Shown here piece by piece: positions 1 through 6,271 of a DNA stretch of 50,203 bases. A model generated the notes under the pieces. It saw only the letters and a list, made by a program, of their open reading frames with translations. It made no database searches and was not told the DNA's origin. This DNA comes from a virus. Position 1 is the stretch's first letter. Each line of letters starts with the position of its first letter. The position numbers and the translations under genes were made by a program. The stretch lies in IMG/VR virus record IMGVR_UViG_3300046327_000079, positions 1 to 50,203 of that record; one strand, given 5' to 3'.

Positions 1-19
1 CCCTATTAGGTTTTTGTCG

Positions 20-28
20 ATATTTATC
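20..28 (+). promoter_or_regulatory. Late-promoter-like motif (variant ATATTTATC)
   Basis: One-base variant of the ATATTTATA element that recurs before transcription blocks in this window. It ends 30 bases before the chosen start at 59. Confidence 0.4.
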
Positions 29-58
29 TATATACTAAAATTAAAATTTTCCAAAAAA

Positions 59-445
59 ATGAAGCTTACTACCATTCTAAAGCAGGTCCTTAAAGAGTAT
101 GAACTAAAAAAACCAGAAAACATATATACTCCGGGTAGCGGCCCAAGCAGTCTTAATATAAAATTAAAGAGGACTCTTAACTTTAGCAATGAGGAAAAGG
201 TCCTAATTGGAGATACTTTTGAAATAGACGATAGCGATAGTACTCCTATGCTTATTGTTAAAAGTAGTGATGGTAAAAAACTAGCGTCGGTAATATACGA
301 TAAAGAATCAGATGAGTTTTCAGAAGGCGAGACCAATTTTAAATACATTTATAAGCCGATGAGTGCTACTGCTAATCTTTTACTTAAAGATTTGAAAAAC
401 GGCAATATAGACAAGCTAAAGAAGGACGCAGAAGAATACAAATAA
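59..445 (+). CDS. Small virion-associated candidate with capsid-targeting-like N-terminus
   Basis: A 128-residue protein of unknown function. I chose the ATG at 59 rather than an upstream one at 14 because the upstream extension overlaps the promoter-like motif and because starting at 59 gives the N-terminus MKLTTILKQVLKEYE, a short amphipathic helix like those on many proteins here. L11-K12-E13 fits the L/I-x-E cleavage rule of T4-type prohead proteases. The rest is a mixed, acidic, soluble domain with a lysine/glutamate-rich C-terminal helix. First gene after a promoter-like motif. The inferred role is capsid-internal cargo; no enzymatic motif is visible. Confidence 0.7.
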   Translation: MKLTTILKQVLKEYELKKPENIYTPGSGPSSLNIKLKRTLNFSNEEKVLIGDTFEIDDSDSTPMLIVKSSDGKKLASVIYDKESDEFSEGETNFKYIYKPMSATANLLLKDLKNGNIDKLKKDAEEYK

Positions 446-451
446 TAAACC

Positions 452-556
452 ATGGCAAACGCAGCACCCAAGAAAAAGCCGATGAAATCCCACAAGTCCG
501 GCAAGAAGACAATGAAGCAGATCACTAAGAATATTCAGGTCCTTAAAGGCCTCTGA
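452..556 (+). CDS. Tiny basic protein
   Basis: A 34-residue ORF beginning MANAAPKKKPMKSHKSGKK and ending NIQVLKGL. Ten of 34 residues are lysine, so it is strongly basic and probably binds nucleic acid. It starts seven bases after the preceding gene ends, consistent with cotranscription. Codons are richer in G and C than those of its neighbours. Very short, Lys-rich ORFs of this kind are common in T4-like phages, but I do not recognise this family. The call rests on composition and placement. Confidence 0.5.
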   Translation: MANAAPKKKPMKSHKSGKKTMKQITKNIQVLKGL

Positions 557-715
557 GGATTGAATACAGCCCTCTGAAGCTCTTTGCTTACCGTGGGCTA
601 ATCTTTGTATTCCCCGGCTCCTTTAGGGGCTGTTTGGGGCTTGTTTCTTACTGTTCGTTATTGTTGTATATATAAAATATATTGTATGTGGTTCGCGCGA
701 CCTGGCGGTTTTGCT
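557..715 (+). other. Non-coding gap with terminator-like GC-rich segment
   Basis: No convincing gene. The segment around 612-639 can pair CCCC (612-615) with GGGG (636-639) and GGCTCC (616-621) with GGGGCT (626-631, two G-T pairs) over a TTTA loop, which would suit a terminator for the preceding two genes. The rest is AT-rich and runs into the promoter-like motif at 716. Confidence 0.4.
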
Positions 716-724
716 ATATTTATA
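716..724 (+). promoter_or_regulatory. Late-promoter-like motif ATATTTATA
   Basis: Exact copy of the recurrent element. Only five bases separate it from the ATG at 730, so if it acts as a -10 element the message would be leaderless or nearly so. Confidence 0.6.
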
Positions 725-729
725 TCTAT

Positions 730-1332
730 ATGATTAAGCTATTAAAACTGTTTAAAGAATCTCTCAAGGAAGAGACCCGGCTCTTAAAAGAAGTTGGGGA
801 GAATACCTACTCCTTTAGTGAGCCAGAGGTAGAGGTTATAGGTCCTAGTAAGAACTTTGTGACTTATACCTTTGAGAATAAAAATGGTACGGAGTACGAG
901 GTTACTTTTGAATCTACGTATTTTAAGAACAGCCCAGACTTTAAATGGGAGACAGAGATCTCTTTTGATCCTATTTCTAAAGAAGATGATGAGGATGTTA
1001 TGGCTTACTCCTTTGATAAGCCGGAGGTTGGGGAGACTGATGAGTTTGATGCTGCTGCTGTGTTGTTTACTGTTGCTAAGATCATTCTTGCCTTTATAGA
1101 GAGGTTTAAGCCTGAGTCTTTATCCTACAGTGGTATTCTTTCCGGTAAGGAAGATCCAGGGGCCTCTGTGATGACTAAGAGGGACCGTATCTATGATATG
1201 ATGGTTCAGTCTATGATTAGGAAGACTCCAGGGTATGATTTCAAAAGACAAGGGTTTAACATGACTGTTTTCTATAAAGGAGATCTCCCTGTTCCAGGTC
1301 ATGATGAAATCTTTGATTACCCTAATGACTAA
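730..1332 (+). CDS. Unknown protein with capsid-targeting-like N-terminus
   Basis: A 200-residue protein. An in-frame ATG at 682 exists, but it lies upstream of the promoter-like motif, so ATG 730 is preferred. The N-terminus MIKLLKLFKESLKEE is an amphipathic helix; L12-K13-E14 and L19-K20-E21 are potential prohead-protease sites. The middle looks like a beta-rich domain, followed by a hydrophobic helix near residues 112-124 (AAAVLFTVAKIIL), then a conserved-looking C-terminal part with many aromatic residues. Function not recognised. By N-terminus and context it is a candidate capsid cargo protein. Confidence 0.7.
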   Translation: MIKLLKLFKESLKEETRLLKEVGENTYSFSEPEVEVIGPSKNFVTYTFENKNGTEYEVTFESTYFKNSPDFKWETEISFDPISKEDDEDVMAYSFDKPEVGETDEFDAAAVLFTVAKIILAFIERFKPESLSYSGILSGKEDPGASVMTKRDRIYDMMVQSMIRKTPGYDFKRQGFNMTVFYKGDLPVPGHDEIFDYPND

Positions 1333-1340
1333 TATTTATA
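1332..1340 (+). promoter_or_regulatory. Late-promoter-like motif ATATTTATA
   Basis: Exact copy overlapping the stop of the preceding gene, 19 bases before the ATG at 1360. Confidence 0.6.
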
Positions 1341-1359
1341 GTATATAACAAAAATAAAA

Positions 1360-1809
1360 ATGAAAAACGAAAAGAAGTTTAAAGAAAGAATATCCAGCCT
1401 TGCTGCTATGATCGCTGAAGGTAATTACGAGGGAAAAGAGGTTGAAGAAAAGCCTGAAGAAGAAGTTGAAGAGGCTGAAAACCCTAATCAATCAGCTCCT
1501 ATAGATGCTGACAAGTTTAATGCTAAGCTAGATACTTACGATCAAGCTCTTAAGTCTTTTTATTCGGCTATTAACAATGCACAAGAGTTAGAACTTGCAC
1601 TTGTTCACATTATTGAGAAAATGCCAAATCTTAAAGGTAATGCTATCACTGGTATGAGACGTGCTATTGATAGGATGGCTAAGAATATGGCTGATAAGAA
1701 TATGGCTAATTCTAATGATGTGCCTGATGTAACTGCTGACGATGAGAAAGCTGCTGCTGATGTTCTTCCTAAATTACAAGAAGCTTTCAATCGTATAAAC
1801 AGGAAATAA
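1360..1809 (+). CDS. Acidic helical protein, possible prohead core/cargo
   Basis: A 149-residue protein, nearly all predicted helix. Residues 1-20 form a charged amphipathic helix ending I18-A19-E20|G, a plausible prohead-protease site. Residues 21-45 are highly acidic (EEKPEEEVEEAE), followed by a Met/Ala/Asn-rich helical bundle. Acidic, helical, protease-cleavable proteins are typical of T4-type prohead cores, but I see no specific family match. Its stop overlaps the ATG of the next gene (TAATG), implying coupled translation. Confidence 0.7.
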   Translation: MKNEKKFKERISSLAAMIAEGNYEGKEVEEKPEEEVEEAENPNQSAPIDADKFNAKLDTYDQALKSFYSAINNAQELELALVHIIEKMPNLKGNAITGMRRAIDRMAKNMADKNMANSNDVPDVTADDEKAAADVLPKLQEAFNRINRK

Positions 1810-2882
1810 TGATATCATATAAGCAGCATCTATTTGTATCCCTTATAGAGAGTATGCCTATCCATGAATCTTTCTCCTCTCCGGAGAGAGTTAGCTTCTT
1901 TGATTTGCTTTTGGAAGCTCCTTTGGATGACAACACTGCTAAGAAGATGATTGCCGATAAAAAAAGGGTAAGCATTTATTATCAGGGGGATCCTAAGTCT
2001 AAAAAAGGTTGGTACTCTATAGAAGCTGTTAAGGTTACTGATAAGGGAGGAAATAAATTCCTTCTTGCCTATGATGTTCCTAAAGACGGTGGTAAGCCTG
2101 AATTGAAGTATTTTATTCAGGATAAAATTGTTAACTGGAACGTTCTTGGTAAAAAAGATGCGGAATCTGCTAAGAAGTACGATGAGAAGATATTTAAGTT
2201 CTTTGTTGATCCTAAGGTACCTACAGAACAGAAAAGTAAGTTTAAACAAAAGCTGTCTAAGCTGGGTATTGGATCTAAGATTAAGAAGTTGATTATAGGA
2301 GGTGTATTAATAGGGGGTATTGCAGGAAACATGCAAGCTAATAAATTTGCCGAAACAAATGTACATGGTAGGGCCTTTAAGGAGTTCCTAACTTTAAGAA
2401 AAGCTGACTTCACTCAGAATGAGCTTAAGCAAGACGAGAAAGACGCTCTTAAAATAATGGTTGAGAAGGCTCTTAGTAACCCTAAAAAATATACTAGCAA
2501 AGGGTCAACTAATTTCTATGAAGTAGCTAATGATCTTAACAAGGAGACTAAGCAAACCGATAAGCTAAACTTTGGAGATAAAAAGACTTTCGGATTGGAC
2601 CAAAAAAATGTAAAAAGCATATATACTAAACTCAGCCTTACGATAGGTAATGCTAGAATATCTGAAACTGAGGATGGGTATATAGTTAAGGATGATTATG
2701 ATTTTAATCAATATAAAGAAAGACCTCAAGACTATAAGCTTTCTAATTTCCCTAAAAAATCTAAAGAGATAATAAATTATATAGGAAATGGAAACTATCT
2801 AAAGGCATTTGAAGAAGTAGGTAACTACTACGAAGCTTTAGGATACCCAGGGTTTAAAATACTTATAAAACTTCCTAAGTAA
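1809..2882 (+). CDS. WYL-like domain protein with membrane segment
   Basis: A 357-residue multidomain protein. Residues 1-37 include three L/I-x-E sites (LIE 12-14, IHE 18-20, LLE 34-36), suggesting prohead processing. Residues about 40-115 follow the WYL-domain pattern: a helix ending KKRVSIYYQGD, a GWYSIEAVKV strand, LLAYD, and a final F-I-x-D-K-I strand. Residues about 160-177 (KKLIIGGVLIGGIAG) are a likely membrane or membrane-active helix. The C-terminal half (about 185-357) is unfamiliar and contains DGYIVKDDYDFN, which faintly resembles motifs in toxin or lysis domains, but I cannot assign it. WYL domains usually sense ligands in regulators, so this context is odd. Confidence 0.65.
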   Translation: MISYKQHLFVSLIESMPIHESFSSPERVSFFDLLLEAPLDDNTAKKMIADKKRVSIYYQGDPKSKKGWYSIEAVKVTDKGGNKFLLAYDVPKDGGKPELKYFIQDKIVNWNVLGKKDAESAKKYDEKIFKFFVDPKVPTEQKSKFKQKLSKLGIGSKIKKLIIGGVLIGGIAGNMQANKFAETNVHGRAFKEFLTLRKADFTQNELKQDEKDALKIMVEKALSNPKKYTSKGSTNFYEVANDLNKETKQTDKLNFGDKKTFGLDQKNVKSIYTKLSLTIGNARISETEDGYIVKDDYDFNQYKERPQDYKLSNFPKKSKEIINYIGNGNYLKAFEEVGNYYEALGYPGFKILIKLPK

Positions 2883-2905
2883 CTCTTACTAACATAGTTA
2901 ATTAT

Positions 2906-2936
2906 AAAGACTTGCTATTCATTTTGGCAGGTCTTT
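2906..2936 (+). terminator. Rho-independent terminator, probably bidirectional
   Basis: AAAGACTTGC (2906-2915) pairs with GCAGGTCTTT (2927-2936; one G-T pair) around an 11-base loop, followed by ATTTTTTG. It lies 24 bases after the WYL-like gene. It overlaps the stop codon of the minus-strand gene ending at 2919 and could also terminate that transcript. Confidence 0.75.
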
Positions 2937-3029
2937 ATTTTTTGTATAGTGGTCATACAACATGGATATCCCTGCTGCTATTGTAAGCAGTAAGAGGCCT
3001 CCGAATATCATAAGACCTACTATATCCAT
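2919..3029 (-). CDS. Tiny single-pass membrane protein
   Basis: A 36-residue minus-strand ORF: MDIVGL, then a hydrophobic stretch from about residue 4 to 25 (VGLMIFGGLLLLTIAAGISM), then a polar tail YDHYTKNKDLPK. The hydrophobic length fits one membrane helix. It follows the minus-strand basic protein by 15 bases and ends inside the terminator hairpin, so the two form a small two-gene unit. Function unknown; small phage membrane peptides can act in lysis control or exclusion, but nothing here proves that. A + strand reading frame in the same place is judged to be a shadow. Confidence 0.5.
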   Translation of the reverse strand: MDIVGLMIFGGLLLLTIAAGISMLYDHYTKNKDLPK

Positions 3030-3044
3030 GGGTTTGGTTTTTTA

Positions 3045-3173
3045 CTACCGCCCTTGTCCTCTATACGCTTTTGGTCTTGGGCTGTGTTTGTTAAATGATT
3101 TTTTTGCTACGCCTAATCTTCTCTTACCGAAAGTGATCTTTACTGCTGTTCCGCCGCCTTTTGCTTTTGCCAT
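3045..3173 (-). CDS. Tiny basic protein ending KAYRGQGR
   Basis: A 42-residue minus-strand ORF, MAKAKGGGTAVKI at the start and HSPRPKAYRGQGR at the end, with about a third Lys/Arg. I recall short phage proteins with a similar YxGQG(K/R) tail, which supports a real gene, but this is memory and not a search. A copy of the promoter-like motif on the minus strand (3196-3188) lies 14 bases upstream, the same spacing as before several + strand genes. Probable nucleic-acid-binding or virion peptide; function unknown. Confidence 0.6.
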   Translation of the reverse strand: MAKAKGGGTAVKITFGKRRLGVAKKSFNKHSPRPKAYRGQGR

Positions 3174-3187
3174 GACTAATTCTTTTC

Positions 3188-3196
3188 TATAAATAT
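3188..3196 (-). promoter_or_regulatory. Late-promoter-like motif ATATTTATA on minus strand
   Basis: Reads TATAAATAT on the + strand. It points toward the minus-strand tiny genes, 14 bases before the ATG at 3173, and is divergent from the + strand copy at 3219-3227. Confidence 0.6.
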
Positions 3197-3218
3197 TTGG
3201 TAATTGAATGTTTTTTTA

Positions 3219-3227
3219 ATATTTATA
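3219..3227 (+). promoter_or_regulatory. Late-promoter-like motif ATATTTATA
   Basis: Exact copy 15 bases before the ATG at 3243, divergent from the minus-strand copy at 3188-3196. Confidence 0.65.
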
Positions 3228-3242
3228 TACAAATAAAATAAG

Positions 3243-3875
3243 ATGGCACTATCAGATAAAAAAAGTAATTTAACGAAAGTAACTACTAATACCCCTGTGA
3301 TTAGAACTGGGGGAGTTCTTAGTCAAAAACTTTCTTTTTACAAACCTACCTTTTCAACAAATACCGGACTATCTTCTGGAGCTCCTCAAGGTGTAACCAC
3401 CGAAGCTGCTTTACAAGCACCTGCCTCTAAAGATACTGGCGGTAATAACACCGCTACAGTAGCTCCTTCTAAATTTATAATGATTTTAGGAGTCGCAGTG
3501 CAATCTTCTGTAACACAATCTATAAAGACTGTCTACAGCACGGATAGTGGTTCTACATGGAATACATTTGAAACAGACTTTGATTTACAATATGTACCAG
3601 TTGGGTCAATATTTCAAAGATCAAATCAGTTTAATAAAAAGTATGTTAATTCAGGAGATAACTTATGGATAGGTGTTTATAGCGTCTCTGGTAGTGTGTC
3701 TAGCAGTATCAAATTTGGTAGCTATCCTAATGGATATCCTGTAGTTAGTCAAAGCTATGATACTTACTGCGGTATTACCAATCCGTATAAAATAACTAAC
3801 GTATCTAGTAGCGTAGCCACCTATAACCCTGTTATAATAGTAGCTGTATCTGCTTCAGCCGTAATTCCTTGCTAA
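3243..3875 (+). CDS. Ser/Thr-rich beta protein, possible virion surface protein
   Basis: A 210-residue protein rich in Ser, Thr, Val and Asn with few charged residues, a composition typical of beta-sandwich surface or fibre proteins. The N-terminal 40 residues are polar and probably extended. The rest contains repeated V-S-S-S-V type strands and two cysteines near the C-terminal part (DTYCGITNPY and the last residue C210). It has its own promoter-like motif and is flanked by minus-strand genes on both sides, so it is a single-gene unit. Candidates are a head decoration protein or a fibre accessory; neither is proven. Confidence 0.6.
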   Translation: MALSDKKSNLTKVTTNTPVIRTGGVLSQKLSFYKPTFSTNTGLSSGAPQGVTTEAALQAPASKDTGGNNTATVAPSKFIMILGVAVQSSVTQSIKTVYSTDSGSTWNTFETDFDLQYVPVGSIFQRSNQFNKKYVNSGDNLWIGVYSVSGSVSSSIKFGSYPNGYPVVSQSYDTYCGITNPYKITNVSSSVATYNPVIIVAVSASAVIPC

Positions 3876-3877
3876 AA

Positions 3878-4153
3878 TTAGTTAATTTCTAGATAAAAAT
3901 CTAGCTCTTTTAACACCTTTTCTAGCATTTCTATATCAATTTTGAGGTCAGGATTCATTATTTCTAGTGAGTTTCTGACCTCATTTGCGTATCCTTCTAT
4001 CAGTTCTTTTGACAATTCTTCTTCATCTTCAGACACAATATCGCACCAAACGCAGTCTAATAGCTCAAAAGTGAACAAAGTTAGTGTATAATCATCCGAT
4101 TCTTCTATGATTTTGTTCAAATTTTCCTTCAATTCTGTGTATTTGTCACTCAT
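3878..4153 (-). CDS. Small acidic protein of the minus-strand operon
   Basis: A 91-residue, very acidic, helical protein (for example EDEEELSKELIEGYANEV) with no recognised motif. It is last in a three-gene minus-strand operon: its start overlaps the end of the GIY-YIG-like gene by eight bases, suggesting translational coupling. Small acidic phage proteins often act as DNA mimics or inhibitors, which is only a possibility here. Converges with the + gene ending at 3875. Confidence 0.65.
   Translation of the reverse strand: MSDKYTELKENLNKIIEESDDYTLTLFTFELLDCVWCDIVSEDEEELSKELIEGYANEVRNSLEIMNPDLKIDIEMLEKVLKELDFYLEIN
3889..3904 (+). terminator. Hairpin between convergent genes
   Basis: Perfect inverted repeat CTAGAT/ATCTAG with an AAAA loop, followed by CTCTTTT on the + strand. 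It lies 14 bases past the + gene stop and inside the last codons of the convergent minus gene. A short stem, so a moderate call. Confidence 0.45.
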
Positions 4154-4634
4154 TTTCTTTAGTGTTTTTGTAAGATTCCCCTATATTCTCTATTATTTTT
4201 ATAGCATCTATAGAGCTTATTTCGAATCCTTCCCTCTTTAAATTGACTCTTTTCCCTAATTTTTCTAAATGAGTGTGAATATCTCTTTCTAGCATAGGTC
4301 CACTAGGACATTTATAAGCAAATACTGGATACCACGGCACTACAACACCTGTAGCAGTGTTTATCTGTCTACATCTATCATAAACGGTAGTTGTTGTATA
4401 TCCTATTTTACATATACCTGGAACGCTTGGATTAACCAAAACGTATATGTAATGTGGTTTGTGGACAGAATTTGTAGGATCTATCCACGATTCTCCGTAG
4501 TAAGTTACCTTATCCCAGCCATCTTCCAGCCTAGTTAGCGTAAACGCTATAGCCTGATCCATGTTATACCTGAAATCTGTTTCAGAGTTTAACTTTCTAT
4601 AGTACTTGGTTTCTAATTCCGTTATCCTTTCCAT
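4146..4634 (-). CDS. T5orf172/MUG113-type GIY-YIG-like nuclease
   Basis: A 162-residue protein from ATG 4634; a TTG further upstream would add 11 residues, but ATG is preferred. Residues about 65-160 carry the T5orf172-type GIY-YIG pattern: HYIYVLVNPSVPGICKIGYT (GIY and YIG equivalents YVL and KIG), an R in DRCRQINTATG, and then an ERDIHTHLEKLGKR helix. Such domains occur in phage stand-alone nucleases and in proteins fused to regulatory domains. The N-terminal 60 residues are not recognised. It lies in an operon with another nuclease-like gene. A TACATTTG element (4646-4639 on the minus strand) lies just upstream of the chosen start. Confidence 0.7.
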   Translation of the reverse strand: MERITELETKYYRKLNSETDFRYNMDQAIAFTLTRLEDGWDKVTYYGESWIDPTNSVHKPHYIYVLVNPSVPGICKIGYTTTTVYDRCRQINTATGVVVPWYPVFAYKCPSGPMLERDIHTHLEKLGKRVNLKREGFEISSIDAIKIIENIGESYKNTKENE

Positions 4635-4676
4635 ACAGCAAATGTAGTAAAGTTTTTTGGATGGCAAAATTATCTT

Positions 4677-5234
4677 CTATTCTGAGTCCAAAATAAGTTC
4701 CCTGTATCTGTAGTAGAATTTATCTAGTAAAACGTCTCTAAGGCCCTCTAATGAGTTCTCACGATGTAAAAAAGGTGCCTCTTTAACCACTGTGGCCATC
4801 TCATACGGAGATGTTATCTCTATCAGGCCTGCATACTCTGGAATCTCAACTGTGTTGAGTAACCCTTTTGGACAAGCATAGAAAAATTTATTAGGTCTTT
4901 TTATATTCTGAATAGATTCTTTACCTTCTGAAAGAAGTAAATGTTTAGAAGTTTTATTGAAGTCGTCCTTATAGTCACCCCTGGTGACTTTTATTTCGAC
5001 TTCGTATACATAACCACTCTCTGATACTGAGAAGAAATCACTTTCCCACTCAAAAATATATGCATTATTAATTAAATATTTATGATTTATATACCTGAGT
5101 CTCAGTGATTTAACTATATCTTTAGAAGTTATATTAGTATTATTTAAACCTCCTACATTTTTAGCTGATTTCTTTTTTTTGTAAGTAGGTTTCTTTATGT
5201 CTCCTTTTTCTAATTTAGAAAAATCTATTAACAT
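4677..5234 (-). CDS. PD-(D/E)xK nuclease-like protein, MmcB-like
   Basis: A 185-residue protein, first gene of the minus-strand operon. After a basic, low-complexity N-terminus (residues 1-38, many lysines) comes a fold with the restriction-endonuclease pattern: IFEWESDFFSVSESGYVYEVEIKVTR, where the E of EVEIKV and the K form the ExK motif, then GDYKDDF, KHLLL, and NKFFYACPKG. This order matches MmcB-type and related phage nucleases. The likely role is DNA cleavage or processing, perhaps against host or competing DNA. Catalytic assignment is by motif reading only. Confidence 0.65.
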   Translation of the reverse strand: MLIDFSKLEKGDIKKPTYKKKKSAKNVGGLNNTNITSKDIVKSLRLRYINHKYLINNAYIFEWESDFFSVSESGYVYEVEIKVTRGDYKDDFNKTSKHLLLSEGKESIQNIKRPNKFFYACPKGLLNTVEIPEYAGLIEITSPYEMATVVKEAPFLHRENSLEGLRDVLLDKFYYRYRELILDSE

Positions 5235-5312
5235 GTGGATAAATTTTTATAATAAAATTTGGTTTGTATTTTTAAAGCTACTACATTTGTATAGGGCTTT
5301 TGTATATAGTAT

Positions 5313-5349
5313 CCCCGTTGACGGGGCTAACTCAGTCGCGGTGCCCGCG
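5313..5349 (-). other. Two adjacent GC-rich hairpins
   Basis: CCCCG (5313-5317) pairs with CGGGG (5322-5326) over TTGA, and CGCGG (5337-5341) pairs with CCGCG (5345-5349) over TGC; ten bases separate them. They stand out in an AT-rich genome. On the minus strand they begin about six bases after the promoter-like motif, so they would form the 5' end of the operon leader. Confidence 0.6.
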
Positions 5350-5354
5350 CTACT

Positions 5355-5363
5355 AATAAATAT
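5355..5363 (-). promoter_or_regulatory. Late-promoter-like motif (variant ATATTTATT) on minus strand
   Basis: Points toward the minus-strand nuclease operon. Forms a divergent pair with the + strand copy at 5382-5390. Confidence 0.45.
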
Positions 5364-5366
5364 ATA

Positions 5367-5383
5367 ATATACTAATAGTATAT
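5367..5383. promoter_or_regulatory. Dyad between divergent promoters
   Basis: ATATACTA (5367-5374) and TAGTATAT (5376-5383) form a perfect eight-base inverted repeat around A5375. It sits between the two divergent promoter-like motifs and touches the + strand one, as an operator would. Confidence 0.4.
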
Positions 5384-5390
5384 ATTTATA
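5382..5390 (+). promoter_or_regulatory. Late-promoter-like motif ATATTTATA
   Basis: Exact copy, 34 bases before the ATG at 5425. It would drive the block that includes the late sigma factor. Confidence 0.55.
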
Positions 5391-5424
5391 TATAATATAC
5401 TTACTTATAATTAATAATAAACTC

Positions 5425-5625
5425 ATGGTTAACAAAACTAACGCTTTAAATAAAATTGAACAAATAAAAAACTACTTGAAGAATGTTCAAGCTTCTGCCT
5501 ACAGGGGAGATATGAATTCTTTAACTGAAAAGTTTGAAACACTGGATGAATTGCTAGAAGATCTAGAGAGCACTATCAGCAGTGAAAGTGAAGAGTATTT
5601 AAATCGCCCATACGGAACTTTATAA
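5425..5625 (+). CDS. Small helical protein
   Basis: A 66-residue protein, helical throughout: two amphipathic helices (residues 5-25 and 33-58) and a polar tail. Acidic C-terminal half. It is the first gene of the block leading to the HD hydrolase and sigma factor. Function unknown; size and composition would suit a small adaptor or RNA polymerase-binding factor, but there is no motif to support that. Confidence 0.6.
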   Translation: MVNKTNALNKIEQIKNYLKNVQASAYRGDMNSLTEKFETLDELLEDLESTISSESEEYLNRPYGTL

Positions 5626-5641
5626 AAAATAAAAAAAGGTT

Positions 5642-6268
5642 ATGAAATTATCAGCTGCAGAACTTAGTGACAATCTTAACGTATTGATAAAAGTTATCGA
5701 TACCAAGATTACAGGAGACAGAAAAGAAAAATTATTACAGTTACATGATGATTGGGGAGACAGGATAGCTGTTGCTCCTGCTTCCATGAAAACTAACTAT
5801 CACAATGCTTTCGTTGGTGGATATATTTTACATGTACTTAACGTAGTTAAGGCAGTAGGTATGGTAGCAGACTCCTGGAAAAAGATGGGAGTTAATCTAG
5901 ACTTCACTCAAGAAGAGATGTATTTTTCTGCTATATGCCATGATCTAGGAAAGATGGGTACAGAAGAAGAAGAATACTATCTGCCCTGCGAAGAGCAGTG
6001 GATGTTAAAGAAAGGTCAGCTGTATGTAATGAACCCAAGACTTCAGTATATGAAGGTTGCTGAGCGCTCCATTATGAATCTTCAGAGGAGAGGTATTGTA
6101 ATGACAGAAAAAGAGTACCTGTCTATAAAACTACATGATGGACTGTACGAAGACTCTAACAAGGCCTACTTGATCTCCTACAGCGAAGATTACGCATTGA
6201 AGACATACCTACCGCATGTACTACATCAAGCTGATATGATAGCCGCTAAATCTGAAGAAAAGAAATAA
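5642..6268 (+). CDS. HD-domain phosphohydrolase
   Basis: A 208-residue HD-superfamily metal-dependent hydrolase. The metal ligands are visible: H64 in GGYILHVLNV, H100-D101 in AICHDLGKMG, a downstream H165 in KLHDGLYED, and D198 in HQADMIAA. Family members cleave phosphates from nucleotides or cyclic or alarmone nucleotides. Phage members are thought to tune nucleotide pools or signalling; the substrate cannot be read here. An AAAGG precedes the ATG. It lies 16 bases after the small helical gene and four bases before the membrane protein gene, in the sigma-factor operon. Confidence 0.85.
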   Translation: MKLSAAELSDNLNVLIKVIDTKITGDRKEKLLQLHDDWGDRIAVAPASMKTNYHNAFVGGYILHVLNVVKAVGMVADSWKKMGVNLDFTQEEMYFSAICHDLGKMGTEEEEYYLPCEEQWMLKKGQLYVMNPRLQYMKVAERSIMNLQRRGIVMTEKEYLSIKLHDGLYEDSNKAYLISYSEDYALKTYLPHVLHQADMIAAKSEEKK

Positions 6269-6271
6269 ATT

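Larger units (their letters stand above)
5235..5424. promoter_or_regulatory. Divergent intergenic regulatory region
   Basis: A 190-base gap between the minus-strand operon and the + strand genes. It holds divergent promoter-like motifs (minus 5363-5355; plus 5382-5390), a dyad between them, and two GC-rich hairpins in what would be the 5' leader of the minus transcript. No convincing gene; a minus-strand frame from 5435 to 5247 crosses it but is almost all low-complexity hydrophobic residues at its start. Confidence 0.6.

Noticed and set aside
2640-2880. Colicin-M-like toxin domain at the end of the WYL-like protein
   Set aside because: DGYIVKDDYDFN is suggestive, but the remaining catalytic residues cannot be matched confidently, so no function was assigned.
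2962-3192. 76-residue + strand frame
   Set aside because: It opposes two better supported minus-strand small genes and has no promoter or ribosome-site support.
5085-5093. ATATTTATG-like match within the minus-strand nuclease gene
   Set aside because: Inside a coding region on the opposite strand and not followed by a + strand start; likely chance in AT-rich sequence.
5247-5435. 62-residue minus-strand frame over the divergent promoter region
   Set aside because: Its first half is Ile/Tyr/Leu-only translation of AT-rich promoter sequence; it would start inside the + gene and cross both promoter motifs.
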